From contig CAJUKK010000007.1 in assembly GCA_910586985.1 (NCBI GenBank), positions 1-64,000 of the forward strand: a DNA stretch of 64,000 nucleotides. The letters run 5' to 3'. Shown piece after piece: positions 14,781 through 24,200 of this stretch (positions are counted from its first letter, which is position 1; each line of letters begins with the position of its first letter). The DNA comes from an uncultured Christensenellaceae bacterium. GTDB lineage: Bacteria > Bacillota > Clostridia > Christensenellales > Borkfalkiaceae. The position numbers and the translations under genes were made by a program. The notes under the pieces were generated by a model. It worked only from the letters and a program-made list of their open reading frames with translations. It searched no databases and was not told the DNA's origin.

Positions 14781-16100
14781 CTATTCAATACTCAATACGT
14801 CGCCGTACAGAGATATTCCGCTCGCGCGCGTAACGCGGATTTTTACGAATTTTCCGATCAGATCGGACTCTCCCGCGAAATATCCCATTCTGCCGAGACT
14901 GTCTCTGCCGAGATACATTTTGCTCTTTTCGTCGTAACCCTCGCATAAAATTTCAGTCTCTTTACCCACGTAATGCAAACTCTTCTCGCGCGTCTGCGCA
15001 TTTACTTGCGCAATCAGTCTCATAATGCGATCTTTGCTGACCTCTTCGGGAACTCTCCCTTCCATACCCGCGGCAACCGTGCCTGTACGCGGCGAATAAA
15101 CAAATGTAAACGCCGATGCAAAATCCGCCTCTTTTACAAGATCAAGCGTCTCTTGAAACTCCTCTTCCGTCTCCGTGGGGAATCCCACGATCAAATCGCT
15201 CGTAACAACGCCGTTTGGATTATACCGCTTGAAAATTTCGATCTCTTTTAAATAGTCCTCGCGCGTATACCGACGGTTCATTAACTTTAATATGCGGTTC
15301 GAACCGGACTGTACGGGAAGATGCAACGTCTTACAGATATTGTCGTGACGGCTCATAACAACCGCTAATTCTTCCGAAAAATCCTTGGGATGCGAAGTCA
15401 TAAATCTCAAACGGTACTTCCCTTCGCAAGACGCAACCTCTTCGAGAAGTTGCGGAAAACTCATTCCGCCTTTTCCGTCGTTGTTATAAGAGTTGACGTT
15501 CTGTCCGAGCAAGGTAATTTCTTTATATCCCTCTTTTAAAAGCTGTTTCACCTCGCCGATAATGTCGGCGGCGGCGCGGGAACATTCCCTTCCGCGAACA
15601 TAAGGGACAATACAATAAGTACAAAAATTATTGCACCCGTAAGAGATATTCACCCAGGCATTCGGATAACTTGTACGGACGGGAGATATCCCGTCTTCCA
15701 CTTCCGTTCGCGCGTCTTTAATATTCACAACGGCTTTTCTCTCCGTTCTTTTTTGAACGACAAGGTCTTTTAAATCGTTCAGATTATGCGTACCGAAAAT
15801 TATATCAATGAACGGAAACTTTTCAAGCAATATCTGCGCTTTACCCGTCTCCTGCGCCATGCAACCGCCAACGGCAATCAGCATCCCTTTTTTTTGTCTT
15901 TTAAGCTTTTTTAGCGCCCCGATATTTCCGAAAGCATGATTTTCCGCATTTTCACGGATACAGCAAGTATTAAAAACAACGATATCGGCATCTTCAATCG
16001 GACTCTCGGTGGCATAACCGAGATCTTTTAACATACCCGCAATTTTTTCCGATTCGTGCAGATTCATCTGACAGCCGTAAGTAACGATATGATATTTCAT
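14781..16100 (-). CDS. miaB: tRNA-2-methylthio-N6-dimethylallyladenosine synthase MiaB
   Basis: 439 residues. An N-terminal methylthiotransferase domain (YGCQMN, NTCCIRENAE, GGCMAQ: the three cysteines bind the auxiliary cluster), the radical SAM motif CNNFCTYC, and a C-terminal TRAM domain (ILCEGY to the end). It adds a methylthio group to i6A37 in tRNA. The start at 16100 gives the canonical MKYHIVTYGCQMN N-terminus; longer in-frame starts run into the promoter. No ribosome binding site is present, and the promoter places the transcription start at or one base from the ATG, so the message is probably leaderless. It is the first gene of the operon. Confidence 0.96.
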   Translation of the reverse strand: MKYHIVTYGCQMNLHESEKIAGMLKDLGYATESPIEDADIVVFNTCCIRENAENHAFGNIGALKKLKRQKKGMLIAVGGCMAQETGKAQILLEKFPFIDIIFGTHNLNDLKDLVVQKRTERKAVVNIKDARTEVEDGISPVRTSYPNAWVNISYGCNNFCTYCIVPYVRGRECSRAAADIIGEVKQLLKEGYKEITLLGQNVNSYNNDGKGGMSFPQLLEEVASCEGKYRLRFMTSHPKDFSEELAVVMSRHDNICKTLHLPVQSGSNRILKLMNRRYTREDYLKEIEIFKRYNPNGVVTSDLIVGFPTETEEEFQETLDLVKEADFASAFTFVYSPRTGTVAAGMEGRVPEEVSKDRIMRLIAQVNAQTREKSLHYVGKETEILCEGYDEKSKMYLGRDSLGRMGYFAGESDLIGKFVKIRVTRASGISLYGDVLSIE

Positions 16101-16107
16101 AATTAAC

Positions 16108-16136
16108 ATTATATCATACCAACATAATTTTTTCAA
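16108..16136 (-). promoter_or_regulatory. Promoter of the miaB operon, leaderless configuration
   Basis: Minus-strand TTGAAA (16131-16136), 17-bp spacer, TATAAT (16108-16113). Only 7 nt separate the -10 box from the miaB ATG. Confidence 0.8.
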
Positions 16137-16190
16137 CAAACGGAAGATAAAACATGCAAAATTTTTTAATAAAAACAAATACTGTAAACA

Positions 16191-18377
16191 ATGAAAAAGG
16201 TCGGAAAAATTTTAATCATTTTTTTAGCTGCGGGTGCGATACTAACGCTCGCGCTCTTCGGATATTACTTCGCCGTTACCAATTCGGTTACGCTCGACAG
16301 AGAGAAATTGCGACTCTCAACGGCAACCGTAAAAGTTTATGACGACAGAGGCAACGCCGTAACCCTCTCCCAAAGCAACAAAGAACACGCCGCAATCGAA
16401 GAATTGCCTGCTTACGTTTCGGGAGCATTCGTCTCTGTGGAAGACAAACGTTTTTATTCCCACCACGGGCTCGACTATAAACGCATTATCAAGGCAATCG
16501 GTAAAAACATTGCCTCTTTCTCTTTTCGGGAAGGCGCCTCTACCATTTCCCAGCAGCTGATTAAAAATACGCATTTAACGGGAGAAAAAACGGTAAACCG
16601 CAAATTAAAAGAACTAAAACTAACGCGCATTCTTGAAAAAAATTATTCGAAATCAGAAATTATCGAACTTTATATTAATTCGATATATTTCGGACACGAT
16701 GCATTCGGAATTGCAGACGCGGCGCGGTTTTACTTCGACAAAGAAACAAAAGAACTATCTCCTGCAGAAAGCGCTATGCTCGCCGCGCTCGTTAAATCGC
16801 CCAACCGTTATTCTCCGTTTAAAGACGCAGACCGGTGTCTGAGCCGCCGCAACTTTGTATTAAAGCTCATGTACGAACAAGGTTACATTCGCGAAAGCGA
16901 ATACACCGAAGCATGCTCCGTTCCTCTGCCGACTTCACCCACGGTGCGGTCGGACCGCTCCGCATACGACGCGCTCGTACTCGAAGAACTCTCCGAAATT
17001 TTCCCCGACGCATCGGCAGAACGTCTGCGCTCAATGAACATATACACATTTTTAAACGCTGACTTACAGGCGGAACTTGACACGCGGGAAAAAGACAGCG
17101 ACTACTGCGCCGTAGTAATCGACAATAAAACGCATGGTTACAAAGCCTATTCGGCATCCAAAGGAACGCCTATGCGCTCGCCCGCCTCGGCGATTAAACC
17201 GTTGCTTGTCTACGCCCCTGCCGTAGAAGAAAATATCGTTTCACCGGCAACGCCGATTCTCGACGAAAAAATTGATTTCAACGGTTACTCGCCCTCTAAC
17301 TCCGGAGGAAAATTCAACGGCTATATAAGCGCACGTTACGCACTGTCCCACAGCATCAACATACCGGCGGTCAAACTCTTAAATACGCTTGGATGCGAAA
17401 AAGCCGTCTCTTATCTTGAAAAGCTGAATTTGCACGTTCCGCAAGAGGACTACTCGCTGGCGCTTGCGCTCGGCGGCATGTCGCACGGATTTACGACTCC
17501 CGCCCTTACACAGGCATATTCTGCGCTTGCCTGCGGCGGAGCGTACGCCCCCGCCCGAGCAATCAGTTATATTACGGACGAAAACGGTAAGGAAATTTTC
17601 CGCTTTCATCCGAACGTGCGCACCGTCTTTTCCGAAGATACGGCAACCGTTGTCAGCGATATGCTGCAATCTGCCGTAAAAGAAGGAACGGCAAAAAAAC
17701 TTTCTTCTCTGCCCTATCCCGTATATGCCAAAACAGGCACCGCGGCGGGAAAGGAAGGAAATACCGACGCATACACTTTCGCCTATACTGCGGAACATAC
17801 CGTAGGCGTGTGGATGGGAAACGCAGACTATTCTCCCATCCGAGCAACGGGCGGCGGACTTCCCGCAAACTTTGTGCTTGATATCTTCAAAAATATTTAT
17901 CGAGGTAAATCACCCGAAGAATTGAAACGTAGCGAAAGCGTTTGTGAAGTTCTTCTCGACAGACCGTTGTACGACAAAGCGCATCGGCTATTGCTTGCCG
18001 ATCCTGCCGCTCCGCCGACTCTTACTTTTTATGAGTTATTTAAAACCAGCGCAGTCCCGACAGAGCAAAGCTCCTATTTTTCACACCCGAAAATCGAAAC
18101 CCCGCAAATTTCAGTAAAAAATAACACAGTAGTAATCGAATTATGCCAGACAGAGTACTATGAATATATAATAAAACGCGAAAACGGCGGCAAAATTACC
18201 ACCGTTTATCAAGGAAAATATCCAAAATATTTTTACGACAACTCCGTTCATGCGGGAACAAGCTACACTTACACCGTGATCCCTATGTACAACGGAATTG
18301 AAGGCGATCCTGTTTCTCTCCCCTCCGTACGTATTAACGGTAAGGGCGATACAAGCGGAGATTGGTGGATCGACTGA
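16191..18377 (+). CDS. Class A penicillin-binding protein (PBP1A-like)
   Basis: 728 residues. One N-terminal membrane helix (about 6-28), a GT51 glycosyltransferase domain with the catalytic glutamate in EDKRFYSHHG (E84) and EGASTISQQL, and a transpeptidase domain with SAIK (serine about 333), SIN and KTGTA (about 514). The last 100 residues form a fibronectin III-like domain ending in DWWID. It polymerises and cross-links peptidoglycan outside the membrane. It is divergent from miaB and its stop abuts the thiI stop with no gap, so no terminator separates them. No good ribosome binding site precedes the ATG. Confidence 0.95.
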   Translation: MKKVGKILIIFLAAGAILTLALFGYYFAVTNSVTLDREKLRLSTATVKVYDDRGNAVTLSQSNKEHAAIEELPAYVSGAFVSVEDKRFYSHHGLDYKRIIKAIGKNIASFSFREGASTISQQLIKNTHLTGEKTVNRKLKELKLTRILEKNYSKSEIIELYINSIYFGHDAFGIADAARFYFDKETKELSPAESAMLAALVKSPNRYSPFKDADRCLSRRNFVLKLMYEQGYIRESEYTEACSVPLPTSPTVRSDRSAYDALVLEELSEIFPDASAERLRSMNIYTFLNADLQAELDTREKDSDYCAVVIDNKTHGYKAYSASKGTPMRSPASAIKPLLVYAPAVEENIVSPATPILDEKIDFNGYSPSNSGGKFNGYISARYALSHSINIPAVKLLNTLGCEKAVSYLEKLNLHVPQEDYSLALALGGMSHGFTTPALTQAYSALACGGAYAPARAISYITDENGKEIFRFHPNVRTVFSEDTATVVSDMLQSAVKEGTAKKLSSLPYPVYAKTGTAAGKEGNTDAYTFAYTAEHTVGVWMGNADYSPIRATGGGLPANFVLDIFKNIYRGKSPEELKRSESVCEVLLDRPLYDKAHRLLLADPAAPPTLTFYELFKTSAVPTEQSSYFSHPKIETPQISVKNNTVVIELCQTEYYEYIIKRENGGKITTVYQGKYPKYFYDNSVHAGTSYTYTVIPMYNGIEGDPVSLPSVRINGKGDTSGDWWID

Positions 18378-19541
18378 TCAAATATGATTCCAAGTCGTAA
18401 TCTCTACCGTTGAAATCGCCTCTTCGATTAACGCGTCAATATCAAGTTTTTTCTCCTCGCTATCGATAAAATCAAGCTTGGGACGAATCGCAGGAAACTC
18501 CGGTAAAAATACCGTACAACAGTCTTCGTAGGGCAAAACAGAAGTTTCGTAAGTTCCAATCTTCTTCGATTTTATTATAATTTCCTCTTTATCAAACCCG
18601 ATCAAAGGTCTGAGAACAGGCAACTCTTTCATAACGGAATTAGAGGAAGTAATCCCTTCGATTGTTTGACTGGCCACCTGCCCGAGGCTCTCGCCCGTGA
18701 TAATGCACTTCGCCTTTAAACGCGTTGCCATACGTTCGGCAATGCGGTACATAAAACGGCGCAATAACGTAATATTCAGCTCGGCGGCGCACTTTTCGTG
18801 AATCTCTTCCTGAATATGCGTAACGCTCACGGTATGCAAACGGGTGGTCATAGAGTATCTGGATAATATTTTAGAAAGATCAATTACCTTTTCTTTCGCG
18901 CCGTCGTTCGTATACGGGTAACTATGAAAATGCAAAAGTTCAACGTTCAATCCCCGCTTTGCCATCATATAACCCGCCACGGGAGAATCGATCCCGCCCG
19001 AAATCAAAAGCAGTCCCTTCCCCGCTGTTCCGACAGGCATTCCGCCAAGTCCCTCTTCAAAGTCTCCGAATACAAGAGCCATACCGCTTTCGCGAATATC
19101 GATGTAAACGAGAGACTGCGGCGCGTGTACGTCTACCTTGAGCGCGGGACGCGCGTCAAGAATACGTTCGCCGATTTCCGCATTGATTTCCATTGACGTT
19201 TTCGGATATTTTTTATTGCCCCGATGCGTATCGACCTTAAACGTACCCGTATCGGGTGCGACAAGCATAGCCGTCTCGAATATGGAGTTTATATTACTCT
19301 CTACAAGATAACCGACTGAATAGGAATGCACACCGAAAACGTTTGCAATACGCGCGCATACCTCCTCGCACAATTCTGCGTCGAACTTTTCGACCAGATA
19401 TCGTCCGCTTGTACGGCGCAATTCGTGCTTAATACCTTTTAAACTTTTTTCAAGATTGACGGCAAACGCGTGTTCGAAAAAACCGCGATTTTTTCCTTTC
19501 AGATGAATTTCAGCATAACGTATAATAACTACTTTTTCCAT
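18378..19541 (-). CDS. thiI: tRNA 4-thiouridine synthase ThiI (no rhodanese domain)
   Basis: 387 residues with a THUMP domain (about 60-165) and the PP-loop SGGIDSPVAGYMMAKRG. The C-terminal rhodanese domain of enterobacterial ThiI is missing, which is normal in Bacillota, where a dedicated cysteine desulfurase supplies sulfur. That partner is encoded 9 nt upstream. It adenylates U8 of tRNA and transfers sulfur; it may also serve thiazole synthesis. It is the last gene of the long arg/car run, converging on the PBP gene with zero spacing. Confidence 0.95.
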   Translation of the reverse strand: MEKVVIIRYAEIHLKGKNRGFFEHAFAVNLEKSLKGIKHELRRTSGRYLVEKFDAELCEEVCARIANVFGVHSYSVGYLVESNINSIFETAMLVAPDTGTFKVDTHRGNKKYPKTSMEINAEIGERILDARPALKVDVHAPQSLVYIDIRESGMALVFGDFEEGLGGMPVGTAGKGLLLISGGIDSPVAGYMMAKRGLNVELLHFHSYPYTNDGAKEKVIDLSKILSRYSMTTRLHTVSVTHIQEEIHEKCAAELNITLLRRFMYRIAERMATRLKAKCIITGESLGQVASQTIEGITSSNSVMKELPVLRPLIGFDKEEIIIKSKKIGTYETSVLPYEDCCTVFLPEFPAIRPKLDFIDSEEKKLDIDALIEEAISTVEITTWNHI

Positions 19542-19550
19542 AACTTTTCC

Positions 19551-20678
19551 TTATCGCAATAATTTTCGGGCAAGCGAACTTGCCGCTTTATTTAACATAT
19601 CCGCAGCTTTTTCCGCCTCTTCCAACGTATTCTCGGGAGAAAAACTCAAACGCAGTACTCCGGAAAGCTCCTCTTTTTCTCTGCCGCAAGCCTCAATGAC
19701 CCGACTGTAAGGTTTCTTCGAAGAACATGCGCTGCCTGTCCCGACGATCAAGCTTTCTTCCTCAAGCATATGTTGCAAAACCTCGCCCCTCAGCGCCCGT
19801 GCAGATACGGATAAAATGTAGGGAGAGCCGCTCTCGGAGGAAATTACGGTAAAAAGATTTCTGTCAAGAAGAGACTTTACCCGATCACGTACTGCATAAA
19901 CTTGTTCCGCTTTTTCTTTCTGATTGCGAAACGTTTCTTCTGCGGCATAATAAAACGCCATAATCCCCAAAACATTTTCTGTCCCGCTGCGATAGCCGTT
20001 CTCCTGTCCTCCGCCGAAAACAAGCGGAGATAAGCCGCGGCAATTCTTATTTTTAATGAGCGCGCCGCAACCTTTTAAACCGCCGATTTTATGCGCGCTC
20101 ACGGTATACAGATCAATATCTTTGCTAAGTTTTACGGGAATTTTTCCGAACGCCTGCACACCGTCGCTCATAAAAACAGTACGGGAATTTTTCCCTTTTA
20201 CAAGACGAGCAATGGATACGATATCATTTACCGCGCCCGTTTCATTATTCACGTGGATTATGCCGACAAGACTTGTTTTATCGTCTACAAGAGATAAAAC
20301 GCCCTCAACGGACACGCTGCCGTCCGAGCAAAGCGGTGCAATGCGAACCTCTAAACCGCGATTTTTCAGTTCCTTCGCGCTTTCAAACACCGCCGCATGT
20401 TCTCCGCCGCTGATAACAACGTTTCCGCGCTTTGCTGCAGAAAAAATCGCATGGTTATCACCTTCCGTTCCGCCTGAAGTAAAAATCAAATCGAACTGAA
20501 TCGGATCGGCAACGCATTTTAAAAGAAACTCCCGCGCCGTTTTCAATTCTCCGTGCACTTTAAGCCCCCCGCGGTATCGTGCGGAGGGATTAAAAAAGTG
20601 TTCGTTTGTAAAGGCAAGCGCGCGTTCGACCGCACCGGAATTCGGACGGGTCGTTGCCGCATTGTCAAAGTATATCAT
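19551..20678 (-). CDS. Cysteine desulfurase (NifS/IscS type), partner of ThiI
   Basis: 375 residues, fold type I PLP enzyme. The PLP lysine is in SAHKIGGLKG and the persulfide cysteine in TGSACSSKK; the N-terminal YFDNAATTRPN is the family signature. It removes sulfur from cysteine and hands it to acceptors. Adjacency to thiI (9 nt) points to tRNA thiolation, as with NifZ-type desulfurases in Bacillus, and not primarily to iron-sulfur assembly. It overlaps the preceding membrane-protein gene by 4 nt. Confidence 0.92.
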   Translation of the reverse strand: MIYFDNAATTRPNSGAVERALAFTNEHFFNPSARYRGGLKVHGELKTAREFLLKCVADPIQFDLIFTSGGTEGDNHAIFSAAKRGNVVISGGEHAAVFESAKELKNRGLEVRIAPLCSDGSVSVEGVLSLVDDKTSLVGIIHVNNETGAVNDIVSIARLVKGKNSRTVFMSDGVQAFGKIPVKLSKDIDLYTVSAHKIGGLKGCGALIKNKNCRGLSPLVFGGGQENGYRSGTENVLGIMAFYYAAEETFRNQKEKAEQVYAVRDRVKSLLDRNLFTVISSESGSPYILSVSARALRGEVLQHMLEEESLIVGTGSACSSKKPYSRVIEACGREKEELSGVLRLSFSPENTLEEAEKAADMLNKAASSLARKLLR

Positions 20679-21274
20679 CTCGTCTCCAACTTATTGCGTC
20701 CCGCAGCTAATACGAGATTATTTAAAAGTTCTACGCGAGCCTCTACGATATAAACGCGTTTTTCAATCGAATCGGAATACAAAAAGTAGTAAAACGCTTT
20801 ATTTTCCATAGGTTCGCGATTGGGCGTCAGATAGCTCGGTTTTGTCTGTACTCCGCGCAACGTATCCTTAAAAGAATCACGCTCGCAAAAACCGATTTTT
20901 AATATCTGATCCATTTTAAATGTACGCAAATATTTCCGTTTGCGTCCGTTATAGACCCTTGAAACGCGGAGTTCGTCGTCCACCAAAATATAATCATAGC
21001 TTACGTTATATTTTCGTTTGCGGAAAAATAACAGCACTCCCCCGCCAATCAGAAATACAAGCGGCAACAAAAGCATGACGGTCTGAATCGCACGCCCTAA
21101 GCCCGATAATTCCGGATCGGTAAAAACGCCCTGAAGAAAAGAAATGCAGAAAAACCCATGAATACCCGCCAATACGAAACAGATCACGGATAACACATGA
21201 ACAATTGAATATTTCTTTGCCTCCACTTCGCGCCTTGCACTGCCCGCGCTCTCTTCGTAATAGGTATCGCGCAC
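20675..21274 (-). CDS. Membrane protein with PH-like cytoplasmic tail, unknown function
   Basis: 199 residues. Two membrane helices (about 22-47 and 62-84) separated by a short loop, a basic RKRKYN stop-transfer stretch and then a soluble beta-rich tail with RVSRVYNGRKRKYLRTF, resembling the PH-like domains seen in many Bacillota membrane proteins. No named family can be given. It begins directly after the carB-dapF stop and overlaps the cysteine desulfurase by 4 nt, so it is translated as part of that operon. The second membrane protein of the window (32969-33439) has the same overall plan. Confidence 0.7.
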   Translation of the reverse strand: MRDTYYEESAGSARREVEAKKYSIVHVLSVICFVLAGIHGFFCISFLQGVFTDPELSGLGRAIQTVMLLLPLVFLIGGGVLLFFRKRKYNVSYDYILVDDELRVSRVYNGRKRKYLRTFKMDQILKIGFCERDSFKDTLRGVQTKPSYLTPNREPMENKAFYYFLYSDSIEKRVYIVEARVELLNNLVLAAGRNKLETR

Positions 21275-24200
21275 TTAAAATTCCACCTTTCCTTCAAATA
21301 CTTTTTCAACGCTACCCGTTAGTATCACTCTGCCGTCCGAATTATAATTAACCATCAGATCGCCGCCGCGTACCTTAACGGTGATATCCATATCGTGTTT
21401 GCAATAACCGTTGAGAACGCTGGCAACCGCCGCAGCAGCCGCACCTGTACCGCAAGCGAGCGTCTCTCCGTTTCCGCGTTCCCAAACGCGCATTTTTATC
21501 GTTGCATCATTGACGACGCGGATAAACTCTACGTTTGTACGTTGCGGGAAATATTTACTGCACTCTATTGCGCGCCCGAGCGTTTCAACGTCGATGTCGT
21601 CCACTTTGTCACAGAAAACAACGCAGTGCGGGTTACCGAGATTTACAAGGGTAACTTCATACGTTTTTCCGTTGATTTCCATAGGCTGACGCACGATCTT
21701 TTCGCCTTTCCAAATCGAAGGAATTTTATCCCCCGCAAGTTCCGCTACGCCCAAATCAACGCTTGCAGAGCTCACAACGCCGCCGAAAGAGAATACGCTC
21801 GTTTCTTTTACGCCGCTATTCGTCTCGATCGTCATCTGTTCCTTGGGAACAATACCCGTTTCATAGAGATACTTTGCAACGCAACGAATCGCATTCCCTG
21901 CAATCATTCCTTCCGTACCGTCCTGATTGAAGATACGCATTTTTGCATCCGCAACTTCCGAGCGTTCCATAAGAACGATTCCGTCGCCGCCGATCCCGAA
22001 ATGCCTGTTCACAAAGTTGACGGCAAGCGATTCGGGACAGGTGATTTTTCCGTCCATATCCTCGAAGTAAATGTAATCATTCCCGCAGGACTGCATTTTG
22101 ACAAAGCTAATTTCCGTCTTTTTCGTGCGGAGCGCATTAATGTCAACAAGTTCCGTATTGTATTCCGTAAATTTACTTGCAATAATATCGCAAAGCGCAT
22201 TTGCCGTATCGAGCGAGGTTAAAACGGTAATTCCAAGCAGAATCGCATGATGATGAAGTTCAATATAGTCGTTGATAGAATCAACGTCAGTTTTACCCGT
22301 ATAAATAACGTAGTCGATTTTCCCCTCGTCCATAAGCGACGAAACCTGTTTTGTCGCCTTCAAACGGTCGACAACGGTAACATCGATACCCAAAGCGGAA
22401 ATCACCTGCGCCGTACCGGCAGTCGCATAAATGTTACAACCAAGATCGGCAAATTTTTTCGCAATCGAAACGATTTCAAACTTGTCCTGATCGTTGACCG
22501 TAAAGTAAACGCCGACAGGTTTTTCTTTGGTAGGATGGCACATTTTAAAACCCGCCGATACAAGTCCCTTAAACAGCGCCTCTTCAAAGGTTTTTCCGAT
22601 CCCGAGCACTTCGCCCGTGGACTTCATCTCCGGACCGAGTTGCGAATTGACGTCGTTTAATTTTTCAAAACTGAATACAGGAACTTTAACGGCAACGTAC
22701 GGCGAATTAGGATACAGTCCCGTACCGTAACCAAGTTTTTTAAGTTTTGCCCCCACCATAATTTTAGTCGCAAGTTCGACCATGGGTACGCCCGTCACCT
22801 TGGAAATATACGGGATCGTACGCGACGCGCGCGGGTTTACTTCAATCACGTAAAGCTTGTTCTCATAAATCAGATACTGAATATTGATAAGTCCCTTCGT
22901 CTTTAAAGAAAGCGCAAGCTGCGTAGATACTTCAACAATCTTTTTGAGCATCGCGTCGCTCAAATGATAAGGAGGATAAACGGCAATCGAGTCTCCCGAA
23001 TGCACGCCCGCGCGTTCAATGTGTTGCATAACTCCGGGGATTAACACGTCCTTTCCGTCGGAAATCGCATCCACTTCAAGCTCGGTGCCCATAAGATATT
23101 TATCGCAAAGCACGGGATTTTCGATATGCTGCGCCAAAATCACGTCCATATAGCGAGAAATATCATTTTCGGTAAATGCAATCGTCATATTCTGACCGCC
23201 GATTACGTAGGAAGGACGAAGCAGTACGGGATAACCTAGTTTCTCCGCAGCATGGATCGCCTCTTCTTTTGTCATAACGGTCATTCCCTTCGGACGGGCG
23301 ATATTGAACTGTTCGAGGAGCGCGTCGAACCGCTCGCGATCCTCCGCCATATCCACGCTGTCAGCGCTCGTACCGAGGATACGCACCCCTTTCTTCGCCA
23401 GATAAGCGCACAATTTAATAGCGGTCTGTCCGCCGAACGTAATCACAACGCCGTAAGGCTTTTCCACGTCGAGCACGTTTTGCACGTCCTCGGGCGTGAG
23501 CGATTCAAAATAAAGCCTGTCCGCAGTATCGAAGTCGGTGGAAACCGTCTCGGGATTGTTATTGATGATAATCACTTCATAGCCGAGTTTTTTGAGCGCC
23601 CAAACGCAGTGAACGGACGAATAATCAAACTCGATTCCCTGCCCGATACGAATAGGTCCCGACCCGATTACGACAACCCGCTTTTTCGTGCTCTTATCGA
23701 CAAAACGCTTTGCCTCATCGTGTTCAACGGGATCAAACGTCGAATAGAAATACGGTGTCTGCGCGGAAAATTCCGCCGCACAGGTATCAACCATTTTAAA
23801 GCATGCTCTACGGTGCGCGGGCAATTTCTGTCCGCTGAATTTTTCGAGGCACTTATCGGTATACCCAAGCGTCTTTCCCTCAAGGTATTCGTCCTTCGTC
23901 AATTTTTTCCCTGTAATCGCATTTTCATACGCAACAAGGTTATTCAGCTTATTTAAGAACCAATGGTCGATTTTTGTAATGTTGTAGATCGTATCAACCG
24001 ATACGCCTTTTTTCAACGCAGCATAAACGACAAACAAGCGCTCGTCCGTTGTTTTTTGCAATTCCGCCTCCAGAGCGGCTTTATCCATATCGATAAATTT
24101 AGGATGATTGATATCCGAAAGCGAAATCTCAGCGCCGCGCACAGCTTTCATAATCGCTTGTTCAAAAGATGAACCGATCGCCATAACCTCTCCCGTCGCT

